The notes beneath the pieces are model-generated. The model saw only the letters and a list, made by a program, of their open reading frames with translations. It was not told the DNA's origin and did no database searches. Shown here one piece after another: positions 38,061-45,905 of a stretch of DNA of 64,000 nt (position 1 is the stretch's first letter; each line of letters opens with the position of its first letter). The stretch comes from an uncultured Alphaproteobacteria bacterium (GTDB lineage Bacteria; Pseudomonadota; Alphaproteobacteria; UBA6615): positions 62,001 through 126,000 of the forward strand of contig CALSML010000002.1 in assembly GCA_943787445.1 (NCBI GenBank). Reading direction: 5' to 3'. The position numbers and the translations under genes were made by a program.

Positions 38061-38101
38061 CTGCAACAAATCATGAGATCCGGTCAGGTTGAGTGTTGCA
38101 G
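38061..38101. repeat. Inverted repeat upstream of the deacetylase gene
   Basis: CTGCAACA at 38061-38068 and TGTTGCAG at 38094-38101 are perfect inverted copies 25 bases apart, about 40 bases before the deacetylase start. It could be two operator half-sites or an RNA stem. No known regulator is indicated. Confidence 0.35.
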
Positions 38102-38150
38102 GAACGTTACCTTTACCGGGAATTGCGCCGCAAGGCTGGTGAATCACCAA

Positions 38151-38705
38151 TTAGGTCATCATCGGCTTCGACAAATCCTGATCGGCCACCAGAGGGTATG
38201 ACCGGGGCTCGAACAATTGGTAGTGCCACCATTCCTTCGAATAGAAGTCCCAACCGGCTGTCGACATGATTCCCAGCAGCAGCAGCCGGTTGCGCTGGGC
38301 CTCAATGGGGATATCCGCCGCGCCGTGAAACGAGCGGGGTGTGAAGGCATCAAAGGCAGTTCCCATATCGAGGGGCTCTCCGGTCGAGTCGACGAGAGTC
38401 AGATCCACCGCTACGCCGCGGCTGTGGGGGGATCCGGAGCGCGGATCGGCTAGAAAATCGGGATCGGGTGTGTGATTCCACAGCACCCATTGGGCTTCGC
38501 TCGGTCGCAGGGCGTCGAAGATCAAAAAGTGATAGCGCAGCCGGTCCGCAAGTTCGGCGGCATGAGCCAATTTCTCCGCCGCGGCGGTGTGCAGGAAGCA
38601 GTGGGAGTTTTTGTACACCGGTTCGCCGGTAAAATTGTCCGGGGTTCCATAGGCGAGCGCGATCTCGATGTTATGGGTGCCAGCCTCGATCTCGAGATAA
38701 GTCAT
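38151..38705 (-). CDS. D-alanyl-D-alanine dipeptidase (VanX/DdpX family)
   Basis: A zinc dipeptidase that splits D-Ala-D-Ala. From the ATG at 38705 it has 184 residues, normal for the family. Zinc ligands are His94 and Asp101 in SPHSRGVAVDLT and His161 in KEWWHYQL; Glu158 of the same motif is the catalytic base and Arg67 in FDALRPSEAQ the transition-state Arg. No signal peptide, so it is cytoplasmic, as in VanX, DdpX and PcgL. An open frame extends 33 codons further upstream, but that stretch overlaps the tsaB promoter and start. No vanA/vanH-like ligase or reductase is nearby, so recycling of cell-wall D-Ala-D-Ala is likelier than glycopeptide resistance. Confidence 0.9.
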   Translation of the reverse strand: MTYLEIEAGTHNIEIALAYGTPDNFTGEPVYKNSHCFLHTAAAEKLAHAAELADRLRYHFLIFDALRPSEAQWVLWNHTPDPDFLADPRSGSPHSRGVAVDLTLVDSTGEPLDMGTAFDAFTPRSFHGAADIPIEAQRNRLLLLGIMSTAGWDFYSKEWWHYQLFEPRSYPLVADQDLSKPMMT

Positions 38706-38802
38706 ATGCAGCGTTCCTCGGGCACAGCTTTGCTGTTTGATTTGTGCGATGCTAGAGCCTCTGGGTGATTCGCTGAAACGCGCCTGAACGAAACTAACAG
38801 CC

Positions 38803-39504
38803 ATGACATCTGAACCTCACCCAACAGTCCTTGCGCTCGATGCCGCTGGCGGCGCGTGCTCGGCGGCGCTCTGGCATGAGGGCGCAGTGGTGGCCATCCG
38901 TTGGGATGCGATGACCCGCGGGCATGCCGAGGTTCTGATGCCGATGGTCGAAGCGGTGGTGGCCGACCATGGTTACGGAGAGGTTGATCTGATCTGCGTG
39001 GGAACCGGTCCGGGGGGCTATACCGGGCTGCGGATCGCCCTTGCAGCCGCGCGAGGTCTGGCGCTGGCAACAGGATTGCCGATTCTGGGGGTTTCGAATT
39101 TCGATATTCAACACCATCTGGCACGCCGAACCTGTCCGGACGGGCCTCTGGCCGTGATACTCGAAACCCGCCGGTCCGATGTCTACCTCCAGATCTACGA
39201 TGCGCAGGGAGTGCCGACCGGAGAACCCGAGGTCTTGTCATTGCCCGATCTCGAAGCCCGTCTGGTGGCTTCGGTGCCCTCTTTGGTGGTGGCCGGCGAT
39301 GCGGTCGACCGGTGCCGGGAGGGCCTTGTTGCAACGGAAGAAATCCAGGTGTGGATGCCGCAGCAACACGCCGATGCGGGGGTGTTGGCTGAATTGGGTG
39401 CGCTGCGACACGCTCAGGCCTCCACGGTTCCGCCGCAACCCCTGTATCTTCGACCGCCTGATGTATCTACGCCGGCGGCGGACCGGCAGCGATTGCGCGG
39501 ATGA
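38803..39504 (+). CDS. tsaB: tRNA threonylcarbamoyladenosine biosynthesis protein TsaB
   Basis: TsaB works with TsaD and TsaE to make the t6A37 modification of tRNAs reading ANN codons. The 233 residues have the ASKHA-type start VLALDAAGGACSAALW and the GTGPGGYTGLRIALAAARGLA segment (in pieces: GTGPGGYTGLRI, AAARGLALA) that is diagnostic for TsaB. Length is normal. The stop overlaps the rimI start by four bases, an arrangement common in bacteria. Divergent from the dipeptidase gene. Confidence 0.95.
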   Translation: MTSEPHPTVLALDAAGGACSAALWHEGAVVAIRWDAMTRGHAEVLMPMVEAVVADHGYGEVDLICVGTGPGGYTGLRIALAAARGLALATGLPILGVSNFDIQHHLARRTCPDGPLAVILETRRSDVYLQIYDAQGVPTGEPEVLSLPDLEARLVASVPSLVVAGDAVDRCREGLVATEEIQVWMPQQHADAGVLAELGALRHAQASTVPPQPLYLRPPDVSTPAADRQRLRG

Positions 39505-39974
39505 CGGGGGTTCGGATTGAGGGGGTGGGGCTGGAGATGGCGGCACCTCTCGCGGTTCTCCATAAGGCATGCTTTGACCCGCTGCCCGAAACGCCGTGGT
39601 CGGAGACCGCCCTACGCACCATCCTTCGCATGCCTGGCGCGTGCGGTATCGCCGCCATTCTGAACAATGGTCAACCGGCGGGCTTTTTGATCGGGCGCGA
39701 TACGGCGGATGAGGCCGAAATTCTCACCATCTGTGTGGCACCGGAATCCCGACGTGCCGGGTTGGCGCAGAAACTGCTGACTCACTATCTGGGGCAGGAA
39801 ACAACCGCGCGCCGGGTGGTGCTGGAGGTTGCCACCGACAACACCGCGGCAATCGCGCTCTATACCGGATTGCAGTTTCAACAGGTTGGCCGCCGGCCCA
39901 ACTATTATGGGCATGGCGCAGCCCGGACAGATGCCCTGATCATGGCCCGGGAAAGCACGGATATCCTCCCTTAG
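39501..39974 (+). CDS. rimI: Ribosomal-protein-alanine N-acetyltransferase RimI-like (GNAT)
   Basis: A 157-residue GNAT acetyltransferase. It contains the acetyl-CoA loop APESRRAGLAQKLL (about 82-95) and the LEVATDNTAAIALYTGLQFQ segment (in pieces: LEVATDNTAAIALY, GLQFQQVGRRPNYY) typical of RimI, which acetylates the N-terminal Ala of ribosomal protein S18. Four-base ATGA overlap with tsaB indicates coupled translation. A 8-base inverted repeat lies just after its stop. Confidence 0.9.
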   Translation: MTGVRIEGVGLEMAAPLAVLHKACFDPLPETPWSETALRTILRMPGACGIAAILNNGQPAGFLIGRDTADEAEILTICVAPESRRAGLAQKLLTHYLGQETTARRVVLEVATDNTAAIALYTGLQFQQVGRRPNYYGHGAARTDALIMARESTDILP

Positions 39975-39976
39975 CC

Positions 39977-40009
39977 TTTTCTGCGAATTCTTCTGGACAA
40001 AGCAGAAAA
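39977..40009. repeat. Inverted repeat between rimI and mucR
   Basis: TTTTCTGC at 39977-39984 and GCAGAAAA at 40002-40009 are perfect 8-base inverted copies with a 17-base loop, directly after the rimI stop and in an AT-rich region before mucR. It could be a weak terminator for tsaB-rimI, though no clean T-tract follows, or part of a MucR autoregulatory region, since MucR proteins bind AT-rich DNA. Confidence 0.4.
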
Positions 40010-40067
40010 TATCCCTAATTAGACGGTCAATAGTTATTTTTTGCTTTGCCAATATGAGGAATAAATC

Positions 40068-40472
40068 ATGACTGAACAGACGAGTTCATCAGATTTGCTT
40101 AAATTGATGGCTGAAATTGTTGCCGCGCATGTTTCGAACAACAAACTTCCTGCCGCCGATCTCCCGCAGCTTATTGCGCAAGTGCATGCAAGTCTCAGTG
40201 ATACCGCCAGCGCATCAAGCAGTCAGTCCCGCCCGTCCCCGGCCGTGTCGATCAAGAAATCGGTGACAGCAGATTACATTGTGTGTCTTGAGGACGGGAA
40301 GAAACTGAAGATGCTCAAGCGGCATCTGAAGGCCGCCTATGATTTGACCCCCGAACAGTATCGGGAGCGTTGGGGACTGCCGTCCGACTATCCGATGGTG
40401 GCTCCGAACTACGCCAAGAAACGCAGTCAGCTGGCCAAGAAGATCGGCCTCGGGAAACGCGGCAATAAGTAG
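40068..40472 (+). CDS. MucR/Ros-family transcriptional regulator
   Basis: A 134-residue regulator of the alphaproteobacterial MucR/Ros family, which controls envelope polysaccharide, motility and cell-cycle genes. The N-terminal half (LLKLMAEIVAAHVSNN) is the oligomerisation helix region; the C-terminal half has the DNA-binding zinc-finger fold, DYIVCLEDGKKLKMLKRHL followed by LTPEQYRERWGLPSDYPM. Compared with Ros (Cys-x2-Cys, His, His), the second Cys is Asp76 and the last His is Tyr91; only Cys73 and His86 remain. Related proteins that bind little or no zinc are known. It is a single gene with AT-rich DNA upstream, where it may regulate itself. Confidence 0.93.
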   Translation: MTEQTSSSDLLKLMAEIVAAHVSNNKLPAADLPQLIAQVHASLSDTASASSSQSRPSPAVSIKKSVTADYIVCLEDGKKLKMLKRHLKAAYDLTPEQYRERWGLPSDYPMVAPNYAKKRSQLAKKIGLGKRGNK

Positions 40473-40556
40473 GATTGGCTGCTGTCGGAGCGCAGGAGTG
40501 GACCGATGGTCGCCCCAATCGGCGAATGGTCCTATATTGTGTCTTGGAATTGAATG

Positions 40557-40575
40557 GGCAGACCCGAGGTCTGCC
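40557..40575. promoter_or_regulatory. Strong palindrome/hairpin in the fur leader
   Basis: GGCAGACC (40557-40564), CGA, GGTCTGCC (40568-40575) is a perfect 8-base inverted repeat with a 3-base loop. It ends three bases before the presumed ribosome-binding site (GGGGAGA, about 40578-40584) of the TTG start at 40590. It could be an operator for a dimeric regulator or an RNA hairpin controlling fur translation. It does not resemble the Fur box. Confidence 0.55.
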
Positions 40576-40589
40576 ATGGGGAGACGGGA

Positions 40590-41033
40590 TTGAGTACGGA
40601 CGTGCCATCGCGCATTGAACAATTGTGTGTTGACCAGGGCCTGAAGCTGACTGGCCAGCGCCGCACAATTGCGCGTGTGTTGTCAGAGGCTGAAGATCAC
40701 CCCGATGTCGATCAGGTCTATCGCCGGGCGACCCGGCTTGACCCGCGCATTTCGATCGCGACCGTCTATCGGACGGTGCGCCTTTTTGAAGAGGCTAATA
40801 TTCTCGAAAAGCATGATTTCGGCGATGGTCGTGCACGCTATGAAGAGGTTCAGGACGATCACCACGATCATCTGATTGACGTCAAATCCGGCAAGGTTAT
40901 CGAATTCTTCAACAAGGAAATCGAGGCCATGAAGGAACGGATTGCGAACGAACTGGGATACGAACTGATCGATCATCGCCTGGAGCTTTTCGGCAAACCG
41001 CTTGGATCGTCTGATGATGATCGCTCAGAATAA
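40590..41033 (+). CDS. fur: Ferric uptake regulator family protein (Fur/Mur)
   Basis: A 147-residue metal-responsive repressor. The N-terminal winged helix has LKLTGQRRTIARVL and the recognition segment ISIATVYRTVRLFEEANIL; the C-terminal dimerisation part has the regulatory-metal motif DDHHDHLIDVKSGKVIEF. The second, structural CxxC zinc sites of E. coli Fur are absent, as in alphaproteobacterial Fur/Mur, which may sense manganese or iron. It lacks the heme-type HHH pattern of Irr. The TTG start at 40590 is chosen for its GGGGAGA ribosome-binding site; an upstream in-frame start (40554) would overlap the palindrome. It lies 32 bases before olsB. Confidence 0.93.
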   Translation: MSTDVPSRIEQLCVDQGLKLTGQRRTIARVLSEAEDHPDVDQVYRRATRLDPRISIATVYRTVRLFEEANILEKHDFGDGRARYEEVQDDHHDHLIDVKSGKVIEFFNKEIEAMKERIANELGYELIDHRLELFGKPLGSSDDDRSE

Positions 41034-41065
41034 AGACGTCCTGATTGCGTGTGATGGCAGGTCGA

Positions 41066-41944
41066 ATGAGCACTACGGCTGAAGGCGACGACGCGCAGGA
41101 CCACGCCCGAACTCTTGATGATGCGCTGGCGGCTTTGGGCTCAGGTTCACTGGGCGCGCGTCTGGCACGCGACGCGGCGGATATCGATGCGGCGCAGGCC
41201 CTTCGCTATCGGGTGTTCTATGACGAGATGAAAGCCATTCCCGATGCGATGATGGCCAAGGTGCGCCGCGATATCGATCCTTTCGATGTGATGTGCGAAC
41301 ATTTGCTTGTCTTTGATACCGACCGCGGATCCGGTGCGGATTCCATCGTCGCCACCTATCGGTTGCTGCGGGGCTCGTCAGCTCGTGCGCATGGCCGGTT
41401 CTACACCTCGGGCGAATATGACATCTCGGCACTCGCCGAACATCCCGGTGAAATTCTCGAGCTCGGGCGCAGCTGCGTGGACGCGGCCTATCGCGGGCGG
41501 CCCACCATGCAACTGCTCTGGGGGGCGATTGCCCAGTTCGTATTCCACCACGACATCTCGCTGATGTTCGGTTGCGCCAGCCTGCATGGGGTCGATCCGG
41601 AAGAACTGGCGATTCCGCTCAGCTATCTGCACCACTTTCATCGTGCACCCGAGGCGCTGCGGCCCACCGCGCTTCCCGATCTCTATGTGGACATGAACTT
41701 CATCCCGCTCGAAGAGATCGATCAGAAACGTGCGCTCGTGCAACTGCCGCCGTTGATCAAAGGCTATTTGCGCCTGGGTGGTTATGTGGGAGATGGCGCG
41801 GTGGTCGATCATCAGTTCAACACCACCGATGTTTGCGTGGTGGTGAAAACCGATCAGGTGAACGACAAATATTATCGGCACTATGACCGTGACACCGCCA
41901 CGCGCGGCGGCCGATCCGCTGATGGAGGGGAGGGGGGGCATTGA
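41066..41944 (+). CDS. olsB: L-ornithine N-alpha-acyltransferase OlsB (acyltransferase 5 family)
   Basis: OlsB transfers a 3-hydroxyacyl chain from acyl-ACP to ornithine, giving lyso-ornithine lipid. From the ATG at 41066 the protein has 292 residues. Family features are LRYRVFYDEM, FDVMCEHLLVFD, ILELGRSCVDAAYRGRPTMQ, and LYVDMNFIPLEEID (short segments of a GNAT fold similar to autoinducer synthases). The next gene, overlapping by four bases, is the acyltransferase that completes the lipid. The ATG at 41066 has AGG five bases upstream; ATG 41054 and TTG 41045 are alternatives. It follows fur closely, so cotranscription with fur is possible. Confidence 0.9.
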   Translation: MSTTAEGDDAQDHARTLDDALAALGSGSLGARLARDAADIDAAQALRYRVFYDEMKAIPDAMMAKVRRDIDPFDVMCEHLLVFDTDRGSGADSIVATYRLLRGSSARAHGRFYTSGEYDISALAEHPGEILELGRSCVDAAYRGRPTMQLLWGAIAQFVFHHDISLMFGCASLHGVDPEELAIPLSYLHHFHRAPEALRPTALPDLYVDMNFIPLEEIDQKRALVQLPPLIKGYLRLGGYVGDGAVVDHQFNTTDVCVVVKTDQVNDKYYRHYDRDTATRGGRSADGGEGGH

Positions 41945-42897
41945 CCGACCCCACCGTTTATCACTCCCGATTGACGGCGATATCGCGCGCCTCGGTCTAT
42001 GCCGTATTCACGCTCGCCCTGATCCCGGTTCAGGCGATTGCGCTGCTGTTGCGCCTTCCTCTCTCCCTACGAATCCCGCTCTGGTATCATCGGATCTGCT
42101 GCCGGCTTCTGGGAATTCGCTTGGAAGTCTTTGGCCGCCGTTCCAAGGCGCGTCCGACGCTGTTCGTGGCGAACCACTCTTCCTATCTTGATATCCCGAT
42201 CTATGGCGCGCTTATTCCGGGTTCGTTTGTCGCCAAGACCGAGGTCGGGGAATGGCCGTTTTTTGGCCTACTGGCGAAATTGCAGCGTTCGGTGTTCGTG
42301 GACCGCCGGGTGCGAAGTTCACAATTGCAGGCCACCGCATTGGGAAAACGCCTGGCGGCAGGCGACAGCATGATCCTGTTTCCCGAAGGCACCAGCAATG
42401 ACGGCACTCATGTCCAGCGCTTCAAGAGCGCGTTGCTCTCCGTCGCGGAATTCCGGATCGACGATGCGCCGCTGGTGGTTCAGCCTGTCTCGATAACTTA
42501 TTCGCGAGTGGACGGGGTCCCCATTGGCCGACATCTGCGTCCCTTTTATGCCTGGTATGGCGATATGGATCTGGTCAGCCACGCAGCCGAACTGGTGGGG
42601 CTGGGTCGTCTGACCGTCACGGTCACGTTTCATGCACCGGTGACCGTGGACCAGTTCGGCTCCCGCAAGGAGCTCACCGAACACTGTCAGGCCCAGATCG
42701 AAGCCGGGCATTCCGATGCTCTGGCCGGACGGATCCAGCCCAAAGCCGGTGCGGCAGGCCGGTGGGATTGGATCCGCTGGCGCCTGCGCCCGCGGATGCA
42801 TGATATGAAGGGCTTGCGGCGTGCGAAAAAGGGCTTTGAGAGTCCGCGCGAAAAGCGGGCCTCCCGGCGAGTTGACTCCAGAGGGGCGAAGGCTTAG
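41941..42897 (+). CDS. olsA: 1-acyl-glycerol-phosphate/lyso-ornithine lipid O-acyltransferase (PlsC/OlsA)
   Basis: A 318-residue membrane acyltransferase. One hydrophobic segment at about 16-40 anchors it; the catalytic HX4D motif is NHSSYLD (His79, Asp84) and the acceptor-binding motif is FPEGTSNDG (147-155). The C-terminal 50 residues are very basic. Because it directly follows and overlaps olsB (TTGA, stop and start sharing bases), it is most likely OlsA, which adds the second fatty acid to lyso-ornithine lipid; a general PlsC role in phosphatidic acid synthesis cannot be excluded. The start is TTG with a GGAGGGGAGGGG tract upstream. Confidence 0.88.
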   Translation: MTDPTVYHSRLTAISRASVYAVFTLALIPVQAIALLLRLPLSLRIPLWYHRICCRLLGIRLEVFGRRSKARPTLFVANHSSYLDIPIYGALIPGSFVAKTEVGEWPFFGLLAKLQRSVFVDRRVRSSQLQATALGKRLAAGDSMILFPEGTSNDGTHVQRFKSALLSVAEFRIDDAPLVVQPVSITYSRVDGVPIGRHLRPFYAWYGDMDLVSHAAELVGLGRLTVTVTFHAPVTVDQFGSRKELTEHCQAQIEAGHSDALAGRIQPKAGAAGRWDWIRWRLRPRMHDMKGLRRAKKGFESPREKRASRRVDSRGAKA

Positions 42898-42985
42898 GTG
42901 TGCATTTGTTCATGAATAACAACGTGTTGTCGGACGATTTGTCTGTTTTCCGCGGCTATTTTATGCGCCCTCCGGCGCGGATGGT

Positions 42986-44395
42986 TTGAGCAGCTTGGCC
43001 AAGAAACTCTTCATCAAGACCTATGGATGCCAGATGAATGTCTACGACTCTGCCCGTATGGCAGAGATTCTGGCGCCGCTGGGCTATGCGCCGGGGGATA
43101 GTCCCGAAGACGCCGATATGGTCATCCTCAACACCTGTCATATCCGTGAAAAGGCGAGCGACAAGGTCTATTCGGAACTGGGCCGGCTGCGCAAGATCAA
43201 GGCCGCACGCGCCGAAGAGGGCCAGCAGACCGTGATCGCGGTGGCGGGATGTGTGGCCCAGGCCGAGGGCGAGGAGATGCTGCGTCGCGCGCCCTATGTC
43301 GATATCGTGCTCGGACCCCAGACCTATCATCGCCTGCCCGAAATGGTGGCTCGTGCCCATCGCGCGAGCATGGCCGGCGATCACGCCGGCGTTCTGCTCG
43401 ACACGGATTTCCCGATCGAGAGCAAGTTCGACCATCTGCCGCCCAAGCGCACCGAGAGCGGAGTGTCGGCATTCCTATCCATTCAGGAAGGCTGTGACAA
43501 GTTCTGTACCTTCTGTGTTGTGCCTTATACCCGTGGTGCGGAATTTTCCCGTCCGGTAGCGCAGATCGTGGCCGAGGCGGAAAGCCTCGTGGCGGGTGGC
43601 GTTCGTGAACTGACCCTGCTTGGCCAGAACGTCAACGCCTATCACGGGCTGGATGCTGCCGGCGACGAGATCGGTCTTGGCGCTCTGGCGCGACAACTGG
43701 CCGGGATCGACGGTCTGGCGCGCATTCGCTACACGACGAGCCACCCCCGGGATGTGGATGACGGTCTGATCGCAGCCCATGGCGAGGTTGAGGCCCTGAT
43801 GCCCTATCTGCATTTACCCGTGCAGTCGGGCAGCGACCGCATCCTTGAAGCCATGAATCGCGGTCATGACGCGGAGAGCTATCTGCGCACCATCGACAGA
43901 TTGCGCGCCGCACGTCCTGATCTTGCTTTCAGCTGTGACTTCATTGTTGGTTTCCCGGGTGAAACCGATGCGGATTTCGAGGCGACCCTCGATCTCATTC
44001 GCACGGTCGAATATGCTCAGGCCTATTCGTTTAAATACAGTTCGCGCCCGGGCACGCCCGCTGCGGGCATGGCCCGCCAGGTACCCGAAGACGTGAAGGA
44101 TGAACGTCTGGCCCGTCTGCAGGCTCTGCTGGGCGAACAGATGACTGCGTTCAACGAAGCGTCTCGCGGCACAAGTTGCGAGGTCCTGTTCGAGCGGGCC
44201 GGTCGTCACGAGGGTCAGCTCGTTGGGCGCAGCCCCTACAATCAGGCGGTGCATGTCACCGCGCCGGGATACGCCGTGGGTGATATGGCAACGGTCTTCA
44301 TCGAGACGTGCAAAACGCATAGTCTGGGTGGTGTCCTGCCCGAGGATGGTCGGCCGGTGCCCGACCGGCACGCAGAGGAGAGGTTGAGCGCTTGA
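42986..44395 (+). CDS. miaB: tRNA-2-methylthio-N6-dimethylallyladenosine synthase MiaB
   Basis: MiaB adds a methylthio group to i6A37 in tRNA. The 469 residues contain the methylthiotransferase domain with cluster ligands Cys15, Cys51 and Cys89, the radical SAM motif [16 protein letters not shown] (Cys170, Cys174, Cys177), the [12 protein letters not shown] segment, and a C-terminal TRAM RNA-binding domain from about residue 385. All ligands are present. Start is TTG at 42986. The stop overlaps the TTG start of phoH by four bases. In alphaproteobacteria miaB is often near fur, as here. Confidence 0.97.
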   Translation: MSSLAKKLFIKTYGCQMNVYDSARMAEILAPLGYAPGDSPEDADMVILNTCHIREKASDKVYSELGRLRKIKAARAEEGQQTVIAVAGCVAQAEGEEMLRRAPYVDIVLGPQTYHRLPEMVARAHRASMAGDHAGVLLDTDFPIESKFDHLPPKRTESGVSAFLSIQEGCDKFCTFCVVPYTRGAEFSRPVAQIVAEAESLVAGGVRELTLLGQNVNAYHGLDAAGDEIGLGALARQLAGIDGLARIRYTTSHPRDVDDGLIAAHGEVEALMPYLHLPVQSGSDRILEAMNRGHDAESYLRTIDRLRAARPDLAFSCDFIVGFPGETDADFEATLDLIRTVEYAQAYSFKYSSRPGTPAAGMARQVPEDVKDERLARLQALLGEQMTAFNEASRGTSCEVLFERAGRHEGQLVGRSPYNQAVHVTAPGYAVGDMATVFIETCKTHSLGGVLPEDGRPVPDRHAEERLSA

Positions 44396-45402
44396 CATCG
44401 ACAGATGTGAAACCGGGGAACCCGGTGCAGGTTCAGTTCGACGACAATGCGCTTTTGACTGCGCTTTTCGGCCATCACGATGAACACCTGTTGCAGATCG
44501 AAAGACTGCTGGATGTGACGCTGCGCTACCGCGGCAATCAGCTCGAAATTCAGGGACCAGAAACTTCGCGGGAGATCGCCGATCTCGCCATCGCGGATCT
44601 CTACCGGCAACTCAAATCCGGACAGGATGTGGGTCCCGGTGAGGTGCAGGCTGCTGTGCGCATGGCCGCGAGCGATGACAGTACAGGCGGAGGCATTTCC
44701 ATCCGTACCCGCAAACGCACCATCATGCCGCGCTCTCCGGTGCAGGCAAAATATCTTGAGGCTCTAGGCCGTGCGGATCTGACCTTTGGTCTTGGCCCGG
44801 CCGGTACCGGCAAAACCTATCTGGCCGTGGCCATGGCGGTCTCGGATCTGATTCAGGGCAAGGTCGATCGGCTGATTCTCTCGCGTCCGGCAGTGGAGGC
44901 CGGGGAACGTCTCGGGTTCCTGCCGGGTGATTTACAGGACAAGATCGACCCCTATCTGCGCCCGCTCTATGACGCACTCTATGACATGCTGCCCGGCGAG
45001 CAGGTGGCCAGCCGACTTGAAAGCGGCGAAATCGAGGTTGCGCCGCTGGCCTTCATGCGGGGCCGGACGCTGTCGCGCGCTTTCATCATTCTTGACGAAG
45101 CCCAGAACACGTCGGCCATGCAGATGAAGATGTTTCTGACCCGGTTGGGTGAAGGCTCCCGCATGGCGATCACGGGCGATATGACCCAGATCGATCTGCC
45201 TCCGGGCACGCGCTCGGGTCTGGGGGATGCACTCGATGTGCTGAACAACGTCAATGGCGTCGAGGTTGTGCGCTTCGGTGAAGACGATGTTGTGCGTCAT
45301 GCCATGGTGGCGCGGATCGTCACTGCCTACAACAAACGCGACAAGCAACGCAGTGCCACGAGCGGTGAAGACATGCATGGCTCTGCCCGGGATGCCGATT
45401 GA
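44392..45402 (+). CDS. phoH: PhoH family ATPase
   Basis: A 336-residue cytoplasmic ATPase of the PhoH family, linked to RNA metabolism and ribosome maturation by its constant partnership with YbeY. An N-terminal KH-like region precedes Walker A GPAGTGKT (135-142) and Walker [29 protein letters not shown] and [13 protein letters not shown] are family hallmarks. The name notwithstanding, no Pho box precedes it. Translationally coupled to both neighbours: TTGA overlap with miaB and TGATG overlap with ybeY. Confidence 0.96.
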   Translation: MTSTDVKPGNPVQVQFDDNALLTALFGHHDEHLLQIERLLDVTLRYRGNQLEIQGPETSREIADLAIADLYRQLKSGQDVGPGEVQAAVRMAASDDSTGGGISIRTRKRTIMPRSPVQAKYLEALGRADLTFGLGPAGTGKTYLAVAMAVSDLIQGKVDRLILSRPAVEAGERLGFLPGDLQDKIDPYLRPLYDALYDMLPGEQVASRLESGEIEVAPLAFMRGRTLSRAFIILDEAQNTSAMQMKMFLTRLGEGSRMAITGDMTQIDLPPGTRSGLGDALDVLNNVNGVEVVRFGEDDVVRHAMVARIVTAYNKRDKQRSATSGEDMHGSARDAD

Positions 45403-45899
45403 TGACCGATGATCAGGCAATTGTTCTGATGGAGATTGTCGATGCCCGTTGGCACGACGCGGATATTCCGGACCCGGAAGCGATGATTGGCGCGGCGGTT
45501 CGCGCGGCGCTGACGGCCTGTGACCAAACCACTGCGGTGGAAATCGGCGTGCGCCTGACTGGTGATGCGGAAATTCAGGAACTGAATCGGGAATGGCGCG
45601 GTCAGGACAAGGCGACCAATGTGTTGTCCTTTGCGCTTGATGACGGGGTGCCTTCCGGGGCGCCGGTAACTCCCCTGGGGGATGTCGTGGTGGCATTCGA
45701 GACCTGCGCACGTGAAGCGGATGACGAGAACAAGCCGATGGCCGATCACCTTTGTCATCTGGTGGTTCACGGGACCCTGCATCTGCTGGGATTTGATCAT
45801 GAGCAGGCCGAGGAGGCCGAACTCATGGAAGGAACGGAGCGGCGCGTTCTCGCGGGACTGGGCATTCCCGACCCTTATGCGGACAGCGTGGCGGCCTGA
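45402..45899 (+). CDS. ybeY: Endoribonuclease YbeY
   Basis: YbeY is a metal-dependent RNase needed for 16S rRNA 3' maturation and ribosome quality control. The 165 residues contain the zinc motif HxxxHxxxxxH at His123, His127 and His133 (VVHGTLHLLGFDH) and the substrate-groove segment NREWRGQDKATNVLSF. The ATG at 45402 shares one base with the phoH stop (TGATG). CorC follows six bases after its stop. Confidence 0.96.
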   Translation: MTDDQAIVLMEIVDARWHDADIPDPEAMIGAAVRAALTACDQTTAVEIGVRLTGDAEIQELNREWRGQDKATNVLSFALDDGVPSGAPVTPLGDVVVAFETCAREADDENKPMADHLCHLVVHGTLHLLGFDHEQAEEAELMEGTERRVLAGLGIPDPYADSVAA

Positions 45900-45905
45900 C
45901 GGAAC

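Noticed and set aside
38151-38705. Glycopeptide (vancomycin) resistance locus
   Set aside because: Only a VanX-like dipeptidase is present; no vanA- or vanH-like gene or VanR/VanS pair is nearby, and a Gram-negative cell has other uses for this enzyme.
44392-45402. phoH as part of the phosphate regulon
   Set aside because: No Pho box precedes it, and it is embedded in the miaB-phoH-ybeY-corC-lnt run; the name is historical.
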